Source of the DNA: CAYWRZ01 sp964460845 | GTDB lineage: Bacteria > Bacteroidota > Bacteroidia > Flavobacteriales_D > UBA2798 | Direction: 5' to 3' | NCBI GenBank assembly: GCA_964460845.1 | Contig: CAYWRZ010000025.1 | Coordinates: 1-31,445 of the forward strand | Length of the DNA: 31,445 nucleotides | Part shown: piece after piece, positions 9,508 through 19,158 of the stretch | Layout of the letters: every line of letters begins with the position of its first letter | Numbering within the stretch: the stretch's first letter is position 1 | Notes under the pieces: generated by a model | What the model was told of the DNA's origin: nothing | Databases searched by the model: none | What the model saw: only the letters and a program-made list of their open reading frames with translations | Translations under genes and position numbers: made by a program

Positions 9508-12500
9508 TACTGGGCTTGTTTGGTGTTGGAAATGCGACCTTCTTTGATGGTTTTGATCCCTTTCACGGTTTCCTTCTTCACCTTGTTAAGGTGTCCGGCT
9601 TCGTCGTAGATATAGAAGGTGGCGTAGTTGTTTACATCTAATTCAGCCTCCAGCTTGAGGGTAATCGGATGATAGACATAGGAAATAAGGTTGCTGTGGA
9701 AAGGATGCAGCCGCAGGTCGTCGAAATAGACCGAAGCGCCGCCCGGACCGGTATTTTTCAGCGTAAGGGTAAATGCCCCGCCATCGAGCACTACCTCTCC
9801 GTAAATGCGTTGCCAACCTTCGATAATGGGACCCGAGGCCCTTAAATCTACCCCACCCGGATTGTTCGAATGCGCGATATTGATCGCGGGGTAGGCGTAG
9901 TTTGTAAAGCGCTGGCTGCCTTCGGTCTGCTTTACCCAGGCGCTTACCACATACCTTCCTAGGTAGGGCGGAGCGAATTTCCCGATGCAGTCGCAGCCTT
10001 GCATCACGAAAGGTCCGAGCTCGCTCGGGTCGGCCCAATGATCCGGCTCGCAGGGCTGTTTGGGAATATCTACCGGCAGGTGACTTATCGACTGCCCGCC
10101 GTCGAGGCGCAGACTGACCAGTCCGCTGTGCGCCGTAAGTTGGGTGAGATCGGCCTCTTCAAAATACAGGTGCGAATTGGCACAGGTTTGCGCATCGTAA
10201 TATTCAAATCCTTCGAAGAAAATCTCCTGGTACTTTGCATTTTTGGCAATGGCAGTGACCAGCGAATTGTTATAGCCGTACAAGGCCGCCGAGTAGTTAC
10301 CCAGCGCGTCTTTGTTTTCTATCTCAAACCCGTAGGGCGAATACTTCGTGATTTCTGCGGCGGCTATCCAGTGTTCGTCGGCTACTCCCTGGCGTACGTA
10401 AGGCACAAAAGTTTGGAAGGTTCCGTCTTCGCGCACATTGTCGCTGTAGTTTCGGTCGGTCACGAAAGCGAGGCTTTTTGTAGGCCGCCAGTTACCCAGC
10501 ACGCCGTTCAGGAACGGATTCTGTACGGTGCCTACCGGCGAGGGCGATTCGTCGCAATCGGGGCAGTCGCTCTGCCAGCGTCCCGAAAATTCGACCACCG
10601 AAGCATCCAGCACCGAAGTGTTATCGACCTGATAAGTAGCGGGTGTGCTGGTAAAGGAAGGGCTGAACCCATCGAGCTTCCGTGCGGCTATGCTGCCTGC
10701 GCTGGCACTGATGTGGTTGCGTCGTCCCGAACGGATAATTTTCAGTTTATCGATAGCGCCGCTGCAAAGGTAGGTACCGTCTTCTTTTATCAGAATGATG
10801 ACGTTTAGGGTGGTGTTTATCACGCCTACATACGCTTTTTGCGAGCTGCAGCCGCTGCTGAAAGAGACATATACTTCATCGCCTACTGTGAAATAATCTT
10901 CCATTACCGTTCCGCTGGGAAATCCGGTAATGATCCCGCCATATCCGCCTGCTGCCACAGCGTTTAGCGACTCAAACACTATACCTGTATTTTTATAAGC
11001 AGCGCCCATGCCATCGTAATACCAATGTGCAGGTTGCGAAAGGCTGTACAGCGGGTCTTTAAATTCATTGGTCACCCGCGTAAGCAGAGGTTGCCCCGTA
11101 TAAATATCGTAAGCGAGATTTTCGGTGCTTATCGACGATTGTTCGGTGGTTACGATCGTTTCTTTCAGAATGCCCGATCGGTGTATCACTTTCACCGTCA
11201 CGGCGGTCTTCATGCTTTGGCTGCTTTCGGTGACACCCATTATCGGTACAAAGATGGGAATGAGTAGGGTGCCGCCACCGATTAGATTAAATTCCATCGA
11301 GGTGCCTTCGCTATATTGCTCGTTCTCGTGCCTGTCTATGTGCACATCGAAAGTTTCGCCCAACACGGCGGTCTGGTAGCTGCCCTCATCATTGAGCACT
11401 TGCACCCGGTTGTCGAGCTTGTTGCGTTGGTTCGGGCTGTAAGGTGCGGCCGTGCGGTAAAGGTATTCCTGGCGTGTAATCAGCATATCGTTGGGGTTAC
11501 TGCCCTGCGGGAAACGTTTGTACGTGGCTACCGACCTGGGCTTTCCGTTCATGTCGTTCAGCACCACGCTATACCCCTGACTCTTGGCCTGCTTGGTGGC
11601 GGTTTTGTTCAGAATGCCGGGTATTACGATAAAGCTTTTTTTAACCGCTCCCGCATTGATATCCGTTTCATCCACATACACCGGGAAATCTTTGGCCGTA
11701 TAAAACTCATACACGGTATAAGGCGCGGCCGAATTTTCAAGCGTATGCGAAGTATTATCGGTATATGCTTCGGTAGGTGCGATCGACTTGACGGTCACCT
11801 TTCCGTAGGTCACCGAAGGACCCGGGTAATACGATTCCATCACCGGTTTTTCCACGAACAGGCTGTACGAGGTCGATACCGGTGTCGATTGGGTATAGTT
11901 TACCGGTTGGCGAAGCACATTCTCTTCTCCACCGATAGCGGGTTCGTAAGCTACACCCGTGCTGTGGCCTGTGCCGTCGCCACGGGTATCGTAATAATAT
12001 TCCTGCCCGTACCCCGATTCATGGGTGTGGTCATTGCCGTTTACCAGCCAGTTGTCGCTCAGGCGAAGCGATTTGACCCTTGCACCGCCTCCGTATTTTT
12101 TACCGTCGGGTTCGTACAGACGGATTACCGAATGTCCGTTAAGCTTGATATGCGAGCCGAAGTTGCGCAGTTGGCAATAGCTGTAATAGCCGGTCAGCGT
12201 CGAAGTGAGATCCTGAAACACGGTAAAGACAATATTTACAAACGAAGCTACCATCGTAATTGCAGTGCCGTTGGGCGGACCCGAAGCCGTAGCGTGGATC
12301 AGATCGGGGCGCTGCATTTTTATATATTGGTAAGTCGCTTTGCGGAAAGGACTGGTTCGGCCGCCCACGTCGTTCAGATCTTCGGCATACAGGGTCAGGT
12401 AGCCCATATCGTACTCCGAAGAATAGCCCTGGACAATACCCCAAATGTCGGTCGTGGTATAGCCCGAAGGCACATGCTGTAAAACCCGCGCATAGCCCGA

Positions 12501-15500
12501 CACATAATCGTAGTTCTCGTCTTTGTTGAGCTTCATAAGGGTTTTGAACCAGATTCGGTCGAGGTTTTTCAACAAACGCGTACGCACGTAATTGCTGCGA
12601 TCGGCGGCATTGTCGCCGGCATAAGGACGGTTCAGCTTAAAGTAAATGCGGTAGTATTCTTTGTCGTTCGTAAAATGTGCGGCTGCCGAAACGGGCGCAC
12701 CGTCCGCATCGCGGTTGGTCGATAGGGCGCTGGCCAGCGAGCCGATCCCCGTAATGTCGAACACCTGCATCGGGGTCTGATCTTCGATGTGGGCATAATC
12801 GTCGGGTTCGTAAGCGACCTGTATTTGTCCGCCCGTAGGTAGGGTGATCGTATTCAAACTCCATTGTCCGGCCTCCACCACGGGGCGGTAGCGATTGTCT
12901 TCCCAAACCTCGTCTTGCGAAGTGTAAGGATAAATGCCATAAGGGTAGCGGTTAGAAGGATATTGACTGCTGTTGTCGGCAAAATTGCCCCAGCGATCCA
13001 TATTCAGCGGATTGTAATCGGGGTTGAGCTCGTCTTCACCGTACTTAAATACATAAGGACTCATGGCACCCCGGTTCGAATTCTGATAGGTGAAATACAC
13101 TTTCTTGAGGGTCAGCTTTCCTTTGTGCGCATTGTCGCCTTCGCTGTTGTCGCCGTTATTATTGGGCACGTTCCCGCAGAGCGAATAATCGTACTCGAAA
13201 TGGACGGTCTGAATAGGGATCGGGCTGGGCTGTTCATAGCCTACTTTGGTAAAAAGCTCGATCTTATCAAGCCGGTGCAGCGCACGGCTTCCGGTTTGCC
13301 CTGCAGTCGCATATTCGCTGTGCGCTTCGAGCGCATCTTTGCGAGCCGAAGTGTAAAAGACGGCGATATGCGTTTTGGTTTCTATCGTTTTGATGTAATA
13401 AATTTCTTTGGTGCCGTAGGTATAATAAGCGGTATTGTCGAGCGGGTCGGAATGCGAGCCCGCACTGAATGAAGCTTGCTGATAAGGCACCCGCCACTTA
13501 TAGTCGTCGTACGTTTTTTTATACCTGAATTTTACCCAGTAGCCGTAGTCAGCCTCCGAAGGGCCGTTGTTATCTACATCTACATAATCGGCCGAAACTA
13601 CCGAGCTGAGCAGCCAGCTATGCGCATAAGGCGAAAGATTGGTGCGGTTCAGGTATTGCGAGGTGACCCCTTCGGTCGAGTTGCTCAGGTAAGAATTGGC
13701 ATTTACATCGACCATGCGGGTTTGCATGCTGCCTCCGTAATATTCCGATTGGGGTACCGACTGGTTCACATCGGTCTGGTGAATGTTGTAGGCCGGAAGT
13801 CCGAACACATAACGCATTCCGTCTTCTTGTGTAACCAGCACTTCTGAGATATGGTTGTTGTTGCGGCTAAAATTTTTACCGGTAAGCACATCGCTGCTGT
13901 TGTAATATTGCAGCGACTTTTCGAAGCCGTAAAGCTGTGCTTCGTCATTGGTGAAATGTTGGATCAGCTTGCTTCTTTTCTGCCGTGTTTTTTTCAGCGC
14001 TATATCATCGCTAATAGTAGCGGCCGGTGTATGTGCCGAAGGCTGGTCGTAAATAAACTGCGGTTTCAGCGTGAAATTTCCGTTGAGCCATCCGCCACTG
14101 TATTCCAGATCCAAACGCATGGCCTCATCGCCTTTCCAATGGGTCGAATAGGCATCGTTGAGGTATTCGCCGTTTTGCTCGCCGTACATTTTAAAATATA
14201 CGGGTTCGTAATCGGGAGTATTGCCGCTCTTCTGCAGTCCGCTTACGGCCGAAGTGCCGCTGCTCCAGTCGCCCGAACGGGTCACAGACGTTTCTATGTC
14301 AAGATCCAGCCCGACCTGCCAGCCACCGGCACCTTTACCGACTTCTACGCCAATATCAGAAGTAGTCGATTGCAATACCTGCTGCGGAGTATGCAAAAAC
14401 CTGACGTCGCTCCGTTCGGGACGAAAGCTGCCGCCTATACCCTGGCTGGCCAATACGAATACATCGTGGTTAAAAGTAGAGGGTGCCAGGTTAGGTACTT
14501 TTTTGGAATACTGAATTTGCCCACGGTTAAAATCGATCATGCTGCCTGCACCTGAGGCATTCTGCGTATTCAGGTAGCCATAAGCAGGCGAGTACACTAC
14601 GCCACCGTTCATTACGTCCGACTGCGTATAGCTTCCCGACCAAATTTTCGGAAATTCAGCGTTGAAAAAGTAGAGGGGATCCGTTTCCCCCAAAGTGAAT
14701 TTCACAGGAACGGATATGCTGCGGATAGGCATATTCGCTTCGGGTACAAACTGAGCTACGTTAAAGCTTAGTGCAGAGGAGCTTATGGTTTTTTTAAAAG
14801 AGACATCGTTTCCTTCTTTGTTTTTCTTTTGTTCGGTTTGGGAAGAAGAAGTCGAAAAGCTGAATCCCTGCAAACCGGAACGGTTGTTGAACGAGGATTG
14901 AATATTAAGTCGTTGCGACATCGACTTATGCTGCGCAGTCACTCCTAACGAAGGACTTATTCCGATACCGTTTTGTGCATCTATGCTCAGATCTAATCCG
15001 GCGCTGAGGTAATCGTTTTGCGCTCTTGCGCTTGCAGTAAGCCTTACGCCAAGTCCGCGGAAGCTGTTAAAATAAAACTGCCAGTTCCACGAAAAAGGAT
15101 TGTTGTTCGAGTTAAATCCGAATATGGGGAGACCAACGAATTCGGATTTGGTCGCCTGGGGCGAGAGGTTGGCGGTGACTGTCCAGTCTTTTCGGGTATG
15201 GAAAACCTGCGTCACGTTTTCGCCGCTGAAATCATCGGGTATTCCGCGCAACTGACGATTTACCGCGCCCACATTGAGGGTCCAGCCCAATCCTACCCAG
15301 GAGGCTTCCTGTTCCATACCTACCCCCGAGTGGTAAGCCAGGTTGATCGGGTAGCCGCCGTTGGGACCGGGTATGTTGAGCAGCGGAATGTTATAGGTGA
15401 AATCGCCCGAGGCAATATCCACCATATCGGAGGTCGAAGCCGGTTCAAAGCTCGAAAATTCGGGTTGGCCAGGTCCCGAGGTCAGCGCCAGGGCTGCGGT

Positions 15501-15596
15501 AGGGTAAAAGATACCGGCGGCAAAATTAAGCAGCAGATAAACGGCTACGGGTTTGGCAAACCGGCGTGCGGTGCGGTGAAGGGCTATCGTATTCAT
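9507..15596 (-). CDS. Giant secreted SpvB/RHS-like shell protein (2,029 aa)
   Basis: The N-terminus has a long signal-like hydrophobic segment (residues about 17-37, ending ALA before LTSG). Residues about 60-125 carry a strongly conserved-looking block (SGDFTYNIPLLNIPGPNGGY, LAYHSGVGMEQEASWVGLGW, RGIPDDF). It is typical of large Bacteroidota proteins usually found with RHS partners and resembles the start of the SpvB/TcB domain. The long middle has many Tyr/Asp-Gly beta-hairpin motifs but no enzyme motif I recognise. Residues about 1795-1970 look like a carbohydrate-binding-type jelly roll (VVSAWVKQTEG, IIEGWQRIYGEVVLDGG, ASVYFDDLRLHP). The last ~50 residues are YD-like (FYIYDEAGHLNKVKKE). 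The start overlaps the lipoprotein stop (ATGA). A shell or carrier for the RHS toxin is a plausible role but is inferred. Confidence 0.88.
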   Translation of the reverse strand: MNTIALHRTARRFAKPVAVYLLLNFAAGIFYPTAALALTSGPGQPEFSSFEPASTSDMVDIASGDFTYNIPLLNIPGPNGGYPINLAYHSGVGMEQEASWVGLGWTLNVGAVNRQLRGIPDDFSGENVTQVFHTRKDWTVTANLSPQATKSEFVGLPIFGFNSNNNPFSWNWQFYFNSFRGLGVRLTASARAQNDYLSAGLDLSIDAQNGIGISPSLGVTAQHKSMSQRLNIQSSFNNRSGLQGFSFSTSSSQTEQKKNKEGNDVSFKKTISSSALSFNVAQFVPEANMPIRSISVPVKFTLGETDPLYFFNAEFPKIWSGSYTQSDVMNGGVVYSPAYGYLNTQNASGAGSMIDFNRGQIQYSKKVPNLAPSTFNHDVFVLASQGIGGSFRPERSDVRFLHTPQQVLQSTTSDIGVEVGKGAGGWQVGLDLDIETSVTRSGDWSSGTSAVSGLQKSGNTPDYEPVYFKMYGEQNGEYLNDAYSTHWKGDEAMRLDLEYSGGWLNGNFTLKPQFIYDQPSAHTPAATISDDIALKKTRQKRSKLIQHFTNDEAQLYGFEKSLQYYNSSDVLTGKNFSRNNNHISEVLVTQEDGMRYVFGLPAYNIHQTDVNQSVPQSEYYGGSMQTRMVDVNANSYLSNSTEGVTSQYLNRTNLSPYAHSWLLSSVVSADYVDVDNNGPSEADYGYWVKFRYKKTYDDYKWRVPYQQASFSAGSHSDPLDNTAYYTYGTKEIYYIKTIETKTHIAVFYTSARKDALEAHSEYATAGQTGSRALHRLDKIELFTKVGYEQPSPIPIQTVHFEYDYSLCGNVPNNNGDNSEGDNAHKGKLTLKKVYFTYQNSNRGAMSPYVFKYGEDELNPDYNPLNMDRWGNFADNSSQYPSNRYPYGIYPYTSQDEVWEDNRYRPVVEAGQWSLNTITLPTGGQIQVAYEPDDYAHIEDQTPMQVFDITGIGSLASALSTNRDADGAPVSAAAHFTNDKEYYRIYFKLNRPYAGDNAADRSNYVRTRLLKNLDRIWFKTLMKLNKDENYDYVSGYARVLQHVPSGYTTTDIWGIVQGYSSEYDMGYLTLYAEDLNDVGGRTSPFRKATYQYIKMQRPDLIHATASGPPNGTAITMVASFVNIVFTVFQDLTSTLTGYYSYCQLRNFGSHIKLNGHSVIRLYEPDGKKYGGGARVKSLRLSDNWLVNGNDHTHESGYGQEYYYDTRGDGTGHSTGVAYEPAIGGEENVLRQPVNYTQSTPVSTSYSLFVEKPVMESYYPGPSVTYGKVTVKSIAPTEAYTDNTSHTLENSAAPYTVYEFYTAKDFPVYVDETDINAGAVKKSFIVIPGILNKTATKQAKSQGYSVVLNDMNGKPRSVATYKRFPQGSNPNDMLITRQEYLYRTAAPYSPNQRNKLDNRVQVLNDEGSYQTAVLGETFDVHIDRHENEQYSEGTSMEFNLIGGGTLLIPIFVPIMGVTESSQSMKTAVTVKVIHRSGILKETIVTTEQSSISTENLAYDIYTGQPLLTRVTNEFKDPLYSLSQPAHWYYDGMGAAYKNTGIVFESLNAVAAGGYGGIITGFPSGTVMEDYFTVGDEVYVSFSSGCSSQKAYVGVINTTLNVIILIKEDGTYLCSGAIDKLKIIRSGRRNHISASAGSIAARKLDGFSPSFTSTPATYQVDNTSVLDASVVEFSGRWQSDCPDCDESPSPVGTVQNPFLNGVLGNWRPTKSLAFVTDRNYSDNVREDGTFQTFVPYVRQGVADEHWIAAAEITKYSPYGFEIENKDALGNYSAALYGYNNSLVTAIAKNAKYQEIFFEGFEYYDAQTCANSHLYFEEADLTQLTAHSGLVSLRLDGGQSISHLPVDIPKQPCEPDHWADPSELGPFVMQGCDCIGKFAPPYLGRYVVSAWVKQTEGSQRFTNYAYPAINIAHSNNPGGVDLRASGPIIEGWQRIYGEVVLDGGAFTLTLKNTGPGGASVYFDDLRLHPFHSNLISYVYHPITLKLEAELDVNNYATFYIYDEAGHLNKVKKETVKGIKTIKEGRISNTKQAQ

Positions 15597-16198
15597 AGTT
15601 CTTCGAGCTTTGGTGTGTGAAGCAGTGTACGGGTGGAATAATCGAACAGCAGGCGTTCGTTGAACGAACGATCCAAAATTTCGACACGGAGCGCTTCTCC
15701 CTGTGTATGTGCCGAAAGGTCAAATCCTAACATAAAATCGACATAAGGGGAAATGCCGTAGTGGTTGACAAAATGATACAGCGCGCAGGGAACGGTATCC
15801 TGTCCGGTAATAAGCTGTATGTCTTGTCCGAATTCGTAAGAATAGTAAAGGTTACGCAGGTGATAGAGCTCGTTATCGCCGTTTCTTGCCACCAGCACTT
15901 CGCCTCCCTTGTTGCTTTTTACCCGCAGGGTGAAGCAGGCAAAATCTTCGAGGCTTTGGCGCCGTTCGGCGGTATTGGCTTGCGTAAGCTGCCCTTTTTG
16001 AAGTTCCTGTGCGAGGATATAGTCGGTGGGCTTATAGAGCAAAGCGTATTCGAGCTCACCGCGAACCTGCGTTTGCAGGCAGCCGTTGTCGGGATCTTCG
16101 ACCCAACGGGTAAGCGCCTCGGCAGGTAATTTGTCGGGCACACCCTGGCAGGCTGTCAGCAGACAGGCAAACAAAGCAATAGGCAGATAGCGTTTCAT
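15593..16198 (-). CDS. 200-aa lipoprotein of unknown function
   Basis: The start chosen is the ATG at 16198. The product begins MKRYLPIALFACLLTACQG, a textbook lipoprotein signal with lipobox LTAC, so the mature protein starts at a lipidated cysteine, probably in the outer membrane. A start at 16249 would add 17 residues that read as untranslated sequence and would overlap the upstream gene. No domain is recognised in the mature part, which is mixed alpha/beta with several aromatic strands. The gene begins 5 bases after the FG-GAP stop codon and ends in a 4-base ATGA overlap with the 2,029-aa gene, so it is part of the same coupled operon. A role as an outer-membrane anchor or assembly factor for the giant proteins is only a guess. 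Confidence 0.85.
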   Translation of the reverse strand: MKRYLPIALFACLLTACQGVPDKLPAEALTRWVEDPDNGCLQTQVRGELEYALLYKPTDYILAQELQKGQLTQANTAERRQSLEDFACFTLRVKSNKGGEVLVARNGDNELYHLRNLYYSYEFGQDIQLITGQDTVPCALYHFVNHYGISPYVDFMLGFDLSAHTQGEALRVEILDRSFNERLLFDYSTRTLLHTPKLEEL

Positions 16199-16203
16199 AG
16201 CTA

Positions 16204-19158
16204 TTATTCTTGGGGTTGAATGGTCCAGGGTTGAGGGGCGGGGTCGCAAATGAAATTGCGCTGTTGTCTAAAACGCAGGTAAAATTTCTCTTCTTTCTCG
16301 TTGATCACTTCCAGCAGGTAAAACCCGCTGTTGAGCTTAAGTCCGTTACAGCTCAGGTCGAGCTGATACCGGTTTTCTCCCCGGGTTTTATCTTCGCTCA
16401 GGGTAAGCTTGTTGTAAGTGGCGCCGGGATGGGTAAGGTGAGAGCGGATAAGCTGGTGCTGCTGATTATAGATATTGAACCGAAGCGTATCGGTATTGTA
16501 TTCGCCTTTGTAGGCAAAATAGAACAGGCCGCTTTGCGCATCGGCAAGGTAGTGGCCACCGTCGGGCTTACGTTTCAGTTCGGCATAAAGGGCTTCACTG
16601 TCGCGTGGTGTAACGGTCGAACCGAGCCATACCGAACCGCGTTTTGTACCGCCGTCGTTATCGCCCGAAGCCCCCGCCAAAAAATCGGGATACCCGTCGT
16701 TATCGAAGTCGCCGAGGTACGACAGGCTGCTGCCGAAACGATCTTCATGCGCCAGCGATCCGTAAAACATTCCTTCTTTGCTGCCTATATTTTGTACCCC
16801 TATCACATTTCCCGCAGGGTCGAGCAAACAAACCCACAAAGCGCCTTTTTCAGCGCCGTAGTCGCTGTAGCGCGGATGTCCGATAAGCAGGTCATCGACT
16901 CCGTTGTTGTCCATATCTCCGATTCGGGTGGCCGAAGCGGCAAATTCCGGATGACTCAGCGTTTCGGGGAAATTACCTGCTGTGGTGCTGATCGCTTTGT
17001 AGCCTTTTACCGTACCGTCGGTATTGAGCAGCAGAATGTAGCCCGCACCGTAGGTATCTTGTCCGGTAGCGCCGGCAAACAGGTCGGGGTGGCCGTCGCG
17101 GTCGAAATCGCCGAGTGTAGCTACCGAAGCGCCGAAGTGGGCGTTATTGGAAAGTGTGTGGGAGAAACCGCCGCTGGTCTGGCTGATTTTCTGTTGACCT
17201 TTTACGGTGCCGTCGTCGTTAAGAAAGAGAATATATACCGCACCGCGATCGGCACCGCCATCGTCGGTATGGCTGGCACCCACTGCGATATCGGGAATAC
17301 CGTCTCCGTCAAGATCACCCACTGTAGCCAGTGAAGTACCGAAGCGATCGCCGTTGCCGAGTATTCCGCCCAGCGTGGTATTGCTGATTTTACTGTAATT
17401 GATTACGCCACCCGAGCTGTTCAGGAAGAGAATATATACCGCACCGCGATCGGTACCGCCCTCGTCGTCGCCGGGAGCGCCTATCGCAATATCGGCTACA
17501 CCGTTGCTGTCGAGATCGCCTATCAGGCAGGCCGAAAAGCCAAAGGCATCGCCGCCCGATAAAGTAGCGAAGCCCGAAGTGCCCGAAGCGATTTTAATCG
17601 TGCTTGTCACATTGCCGTATTCGTCGCTCGGCAGCAGGTAGAAAGCACCGGCATCGGTAGCACCCTGATCGTCGCCCGGGGCACCGACACCTATATCTGT
17701 ATGTCCGTCGCTGTTCAGATCGCCCAGTCCGATTGCCGCACGGCCGAACCCGTCCGAATCGCTCAGCGAACCCGAAAAACCGCCCATCGTTTGGCTGATC
17801 TTTCGCACTTTTTCGATCATTCCGGGCTCGATTACGGCTTGCGGGAAATTCAGGTTCAGCACACTCACGGCACCTCTTCCGTTACCGCCCAAATCGCTCT
17901 GTGAGGCGCCCAGCGCCAGGTTCATGCGCCCGTCTTGCTCAATGTCGCTCAACACCGTCACGCCCGATCCTATACCCGCTAATCCGGTTTGGGTCCACAT
18001 TTCGCGGTGGCCAAGCCGGCGTATGTCTAACACACCGCCATCGGCATTCAGCAGGATAAAATACAAAGCGCCTTCGGCACCTGCGCCTGTAGCGCCAACC
18101 AGCAGATCGGGCACGCCGTCCTGGTTAAAATCACCTCTTTCGAGCGCCATGCCGAACTGTTGTGCCGGGCTTGCCGGGAAATACTGGTAGTTGGCAAAAA
18201 AGGGCTGACTAATTTTTACCTGTCCGCTCACATTGAGTCCTTCGCCCAGCACCAGTACCCATACTGCCCCGAAATCCGTACCGCCGTCGTCGTCGTAAGG
18301 AGCGCTTACGGCAATCACATGGAGCGGAGAATAGGCGGGGTTACTCAGGCAGGTAAGGGCGGTTCCGAAATTGTCGCCATTGTCGAGCAGTCCGCCGGGG
18401 AAGCCGCCGGTATCGTTCGCGATTTTCCGTTCGCCTATTACATCGCCGTTTGCGTCGAGCAGCAGGATCCATACGGCTCCGCGTTGGGTACCTCCGGTAT
18501 TGTCGAAGGGGTTACCTACGGCCAAATCGGTGTTTCCGTCGCCGTTGAGGTCAAACACGGCCGTTACCGAATAGCCGAAAGCGCCGCCGTCTGTAAGCGA
18601 GCCGCCGAAATTGGTACCGTGACTGATTTTACGATGCGATTTGACGGTGCCGTCCGAATCGAGAAACAGGATCCATACCGCTCCGCGATCGGTACCGCCG
18701 TCGTCGTCGTAAGCTGCGCCTACTGCCACATCTACATTCCCGTCGCCATCGAGGTCACCTATCCCGCTTACCGAAGCCCCGAAGCGGTCGTGATCTTGCA
18801 AGGTGCCGGTAAAATTGCCGTCGGTGGCAGAGATTTTAGCGGAATTTTTTACTGTTTTATCGGTGTTAAGGAAAAGGATCCATACGGCACCTCTGTCTGT
18901 ACCGCCGTCGTCTTCGAAAGGAGCGCCTACGATCAGGTCTTCCGTACCGTCGCCATCGAGGTCGCCTATGCGGGCTACCGAATGTCCGAGCGAGGCGTAG
19001 TTGGAGATGCTCCCCGAAAAGCCGCCGCTGCTCTGGCCGATCAGCACCTGGTCGTACACATCCGGAATGGCGCGTAACACCTGGGCGCTGGTCGGCACAA
19101 AGCAGCAAAGCAAAACAGGCAGCGCAAGAAAGCGGCAAAGCAGCAGGTAAATATTCAT
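16204..19158 (-). CDS. Secreted FG-GAP (integrin-alpha-like) beta-propeller protein, 12 repeats
   Basis: The protein has 984 residues with a Sec signal (MNIYLLLCRFLALPVLLCCF, cut near TSAQ). About twelve tandem FG-GAP repeats of 60-70 residues fill residues 40-860. Each runs FGxSV..IGDLDGDGxxDLxVGAPxxDDGGTDRGAVWILFL..DGTVK..KIS; most carry a DxDxDG calcium-binding loop, and the loop is lost in repeats 4 and 6. The C-terminal ~120 residues form a small beta domain (LRFNIYNQQHQLIRS ... NSGFYLLEVINEKEEKFYLRF) that resembles a type IX secretion sorting domain but continues ~18 residues past the usual end, so I do not call it one firmly. FG-GAP propellers bind proteins or surfaces. As the first gene of the operon it may be the adhesion or receptor part, comparable with the propeller of TcB proteins, but this is inference. 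Confidence 0.92.
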   Translation of the reverse strand: MNIYLLLCRFLALPVLLCCFVPTSAQVLRAIPDVYDQVLIGQSSGGFSGSISNYASLGHSVARIGDLDGDGTEDLIVGAPFEDDGGTDRGAVWILFLNTDKTVKNSAKISATDGNFTGTLQDHDRFGASVSGIGDLDGDGNVDVAVGAAYDDDGGTDRGAVWILFLDSDGTVKSHRKISHGTNFGGSLTDGGAFGYSVTAVFDLNGDGNTDLAVGNPFDNTGGTQRGAVWILLLDANGDVIGERKIANDTGGFPGGLLDNGDNFGTALTCLSNPAYSPLHVIAVSAPYDDDGGTDFGAVWVLVLGEGLNVSGQVKISQPFFANYQYFPASPAQQFGMALERGDFNQDGVPDLLVGATGAGAEGALYFILLNADGGVLDIRRLGHREMWTQTGLAGIGSGVTVLSDIEQDGRMNLALGASQSDLGGNGRGAVSVLNLNFPQAVIEPGMIEKVRKISQTMGGFSGSLSDSDGFGRAAIGLGDLNSDGHTDIGVGAPGDDQGATDAGAFYLLPSDEYGNVTSTIKIASGTSGFATLSGGDAFGFSACLIGDLDSNGVADIAIGAPGDDEGGTDRGAVYILFLNSSGGVINYSKISNTTLGGILGNGDRFGTSLATVGDLDGDGIPDIAVGASHTDDGGADRGAVYILFLNDDGTVKGQQKISQTSGGFSHTLSNNAHFGASVATLGDFDRDGHPDLFAGATGQDTYGAGYILLLNTDGTVKGYKAISTTAGNFPETLSHPEFAASATRIGDMDNNGVDDLLIGHPRYSDYGAEKGALWVCLLDPAGNVIGVQNIGSKEGMFYGSLAHEDRFGSSLSYLGDFDNDGYPDFLAGASGDNDGGTKRGSVWLGSTVTPRDSEALYAELKRKPDGGHYLADAQSGLFYFAYKGEYNTDTLRFNIYNQQHQLIRSHLTHPGATYNKLTLSEDKTRGENRYQLDLSCNGLKLNSGFYLLEVINEKEEKFYLRFRQQRNFICDPAPQPWTIQPQE

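Noticed and set aside
11316..12482. A 388-codon plus-strand frame opposite the 2,029-aa gene
   Set aside because: It is an antisense shadow without signal, domain or ribosome site.
16199..16249. Upstream ATG at 16249 for the 200-aa lipoprotein
   Set aside because: It overlaps the FG-GAP gene and puts 17 proline- and arginine-rich residues before the signal; the ATG at 16198 fits better.
16204..16560. Type IX secretion sorting domain at the end of the FG-GAP protein
   Set aside because: The fold looks similar, but the protein continues about 18 residues past the usual terminal motif, so I kept it as a resemblance only.
16210..19077. Repetitive plus-strand frames opposite the FG-GAP gene
   Set aside because: Their repeats mirror the FG-GAP repeats on the other strand, and no independent coding signal is seen.
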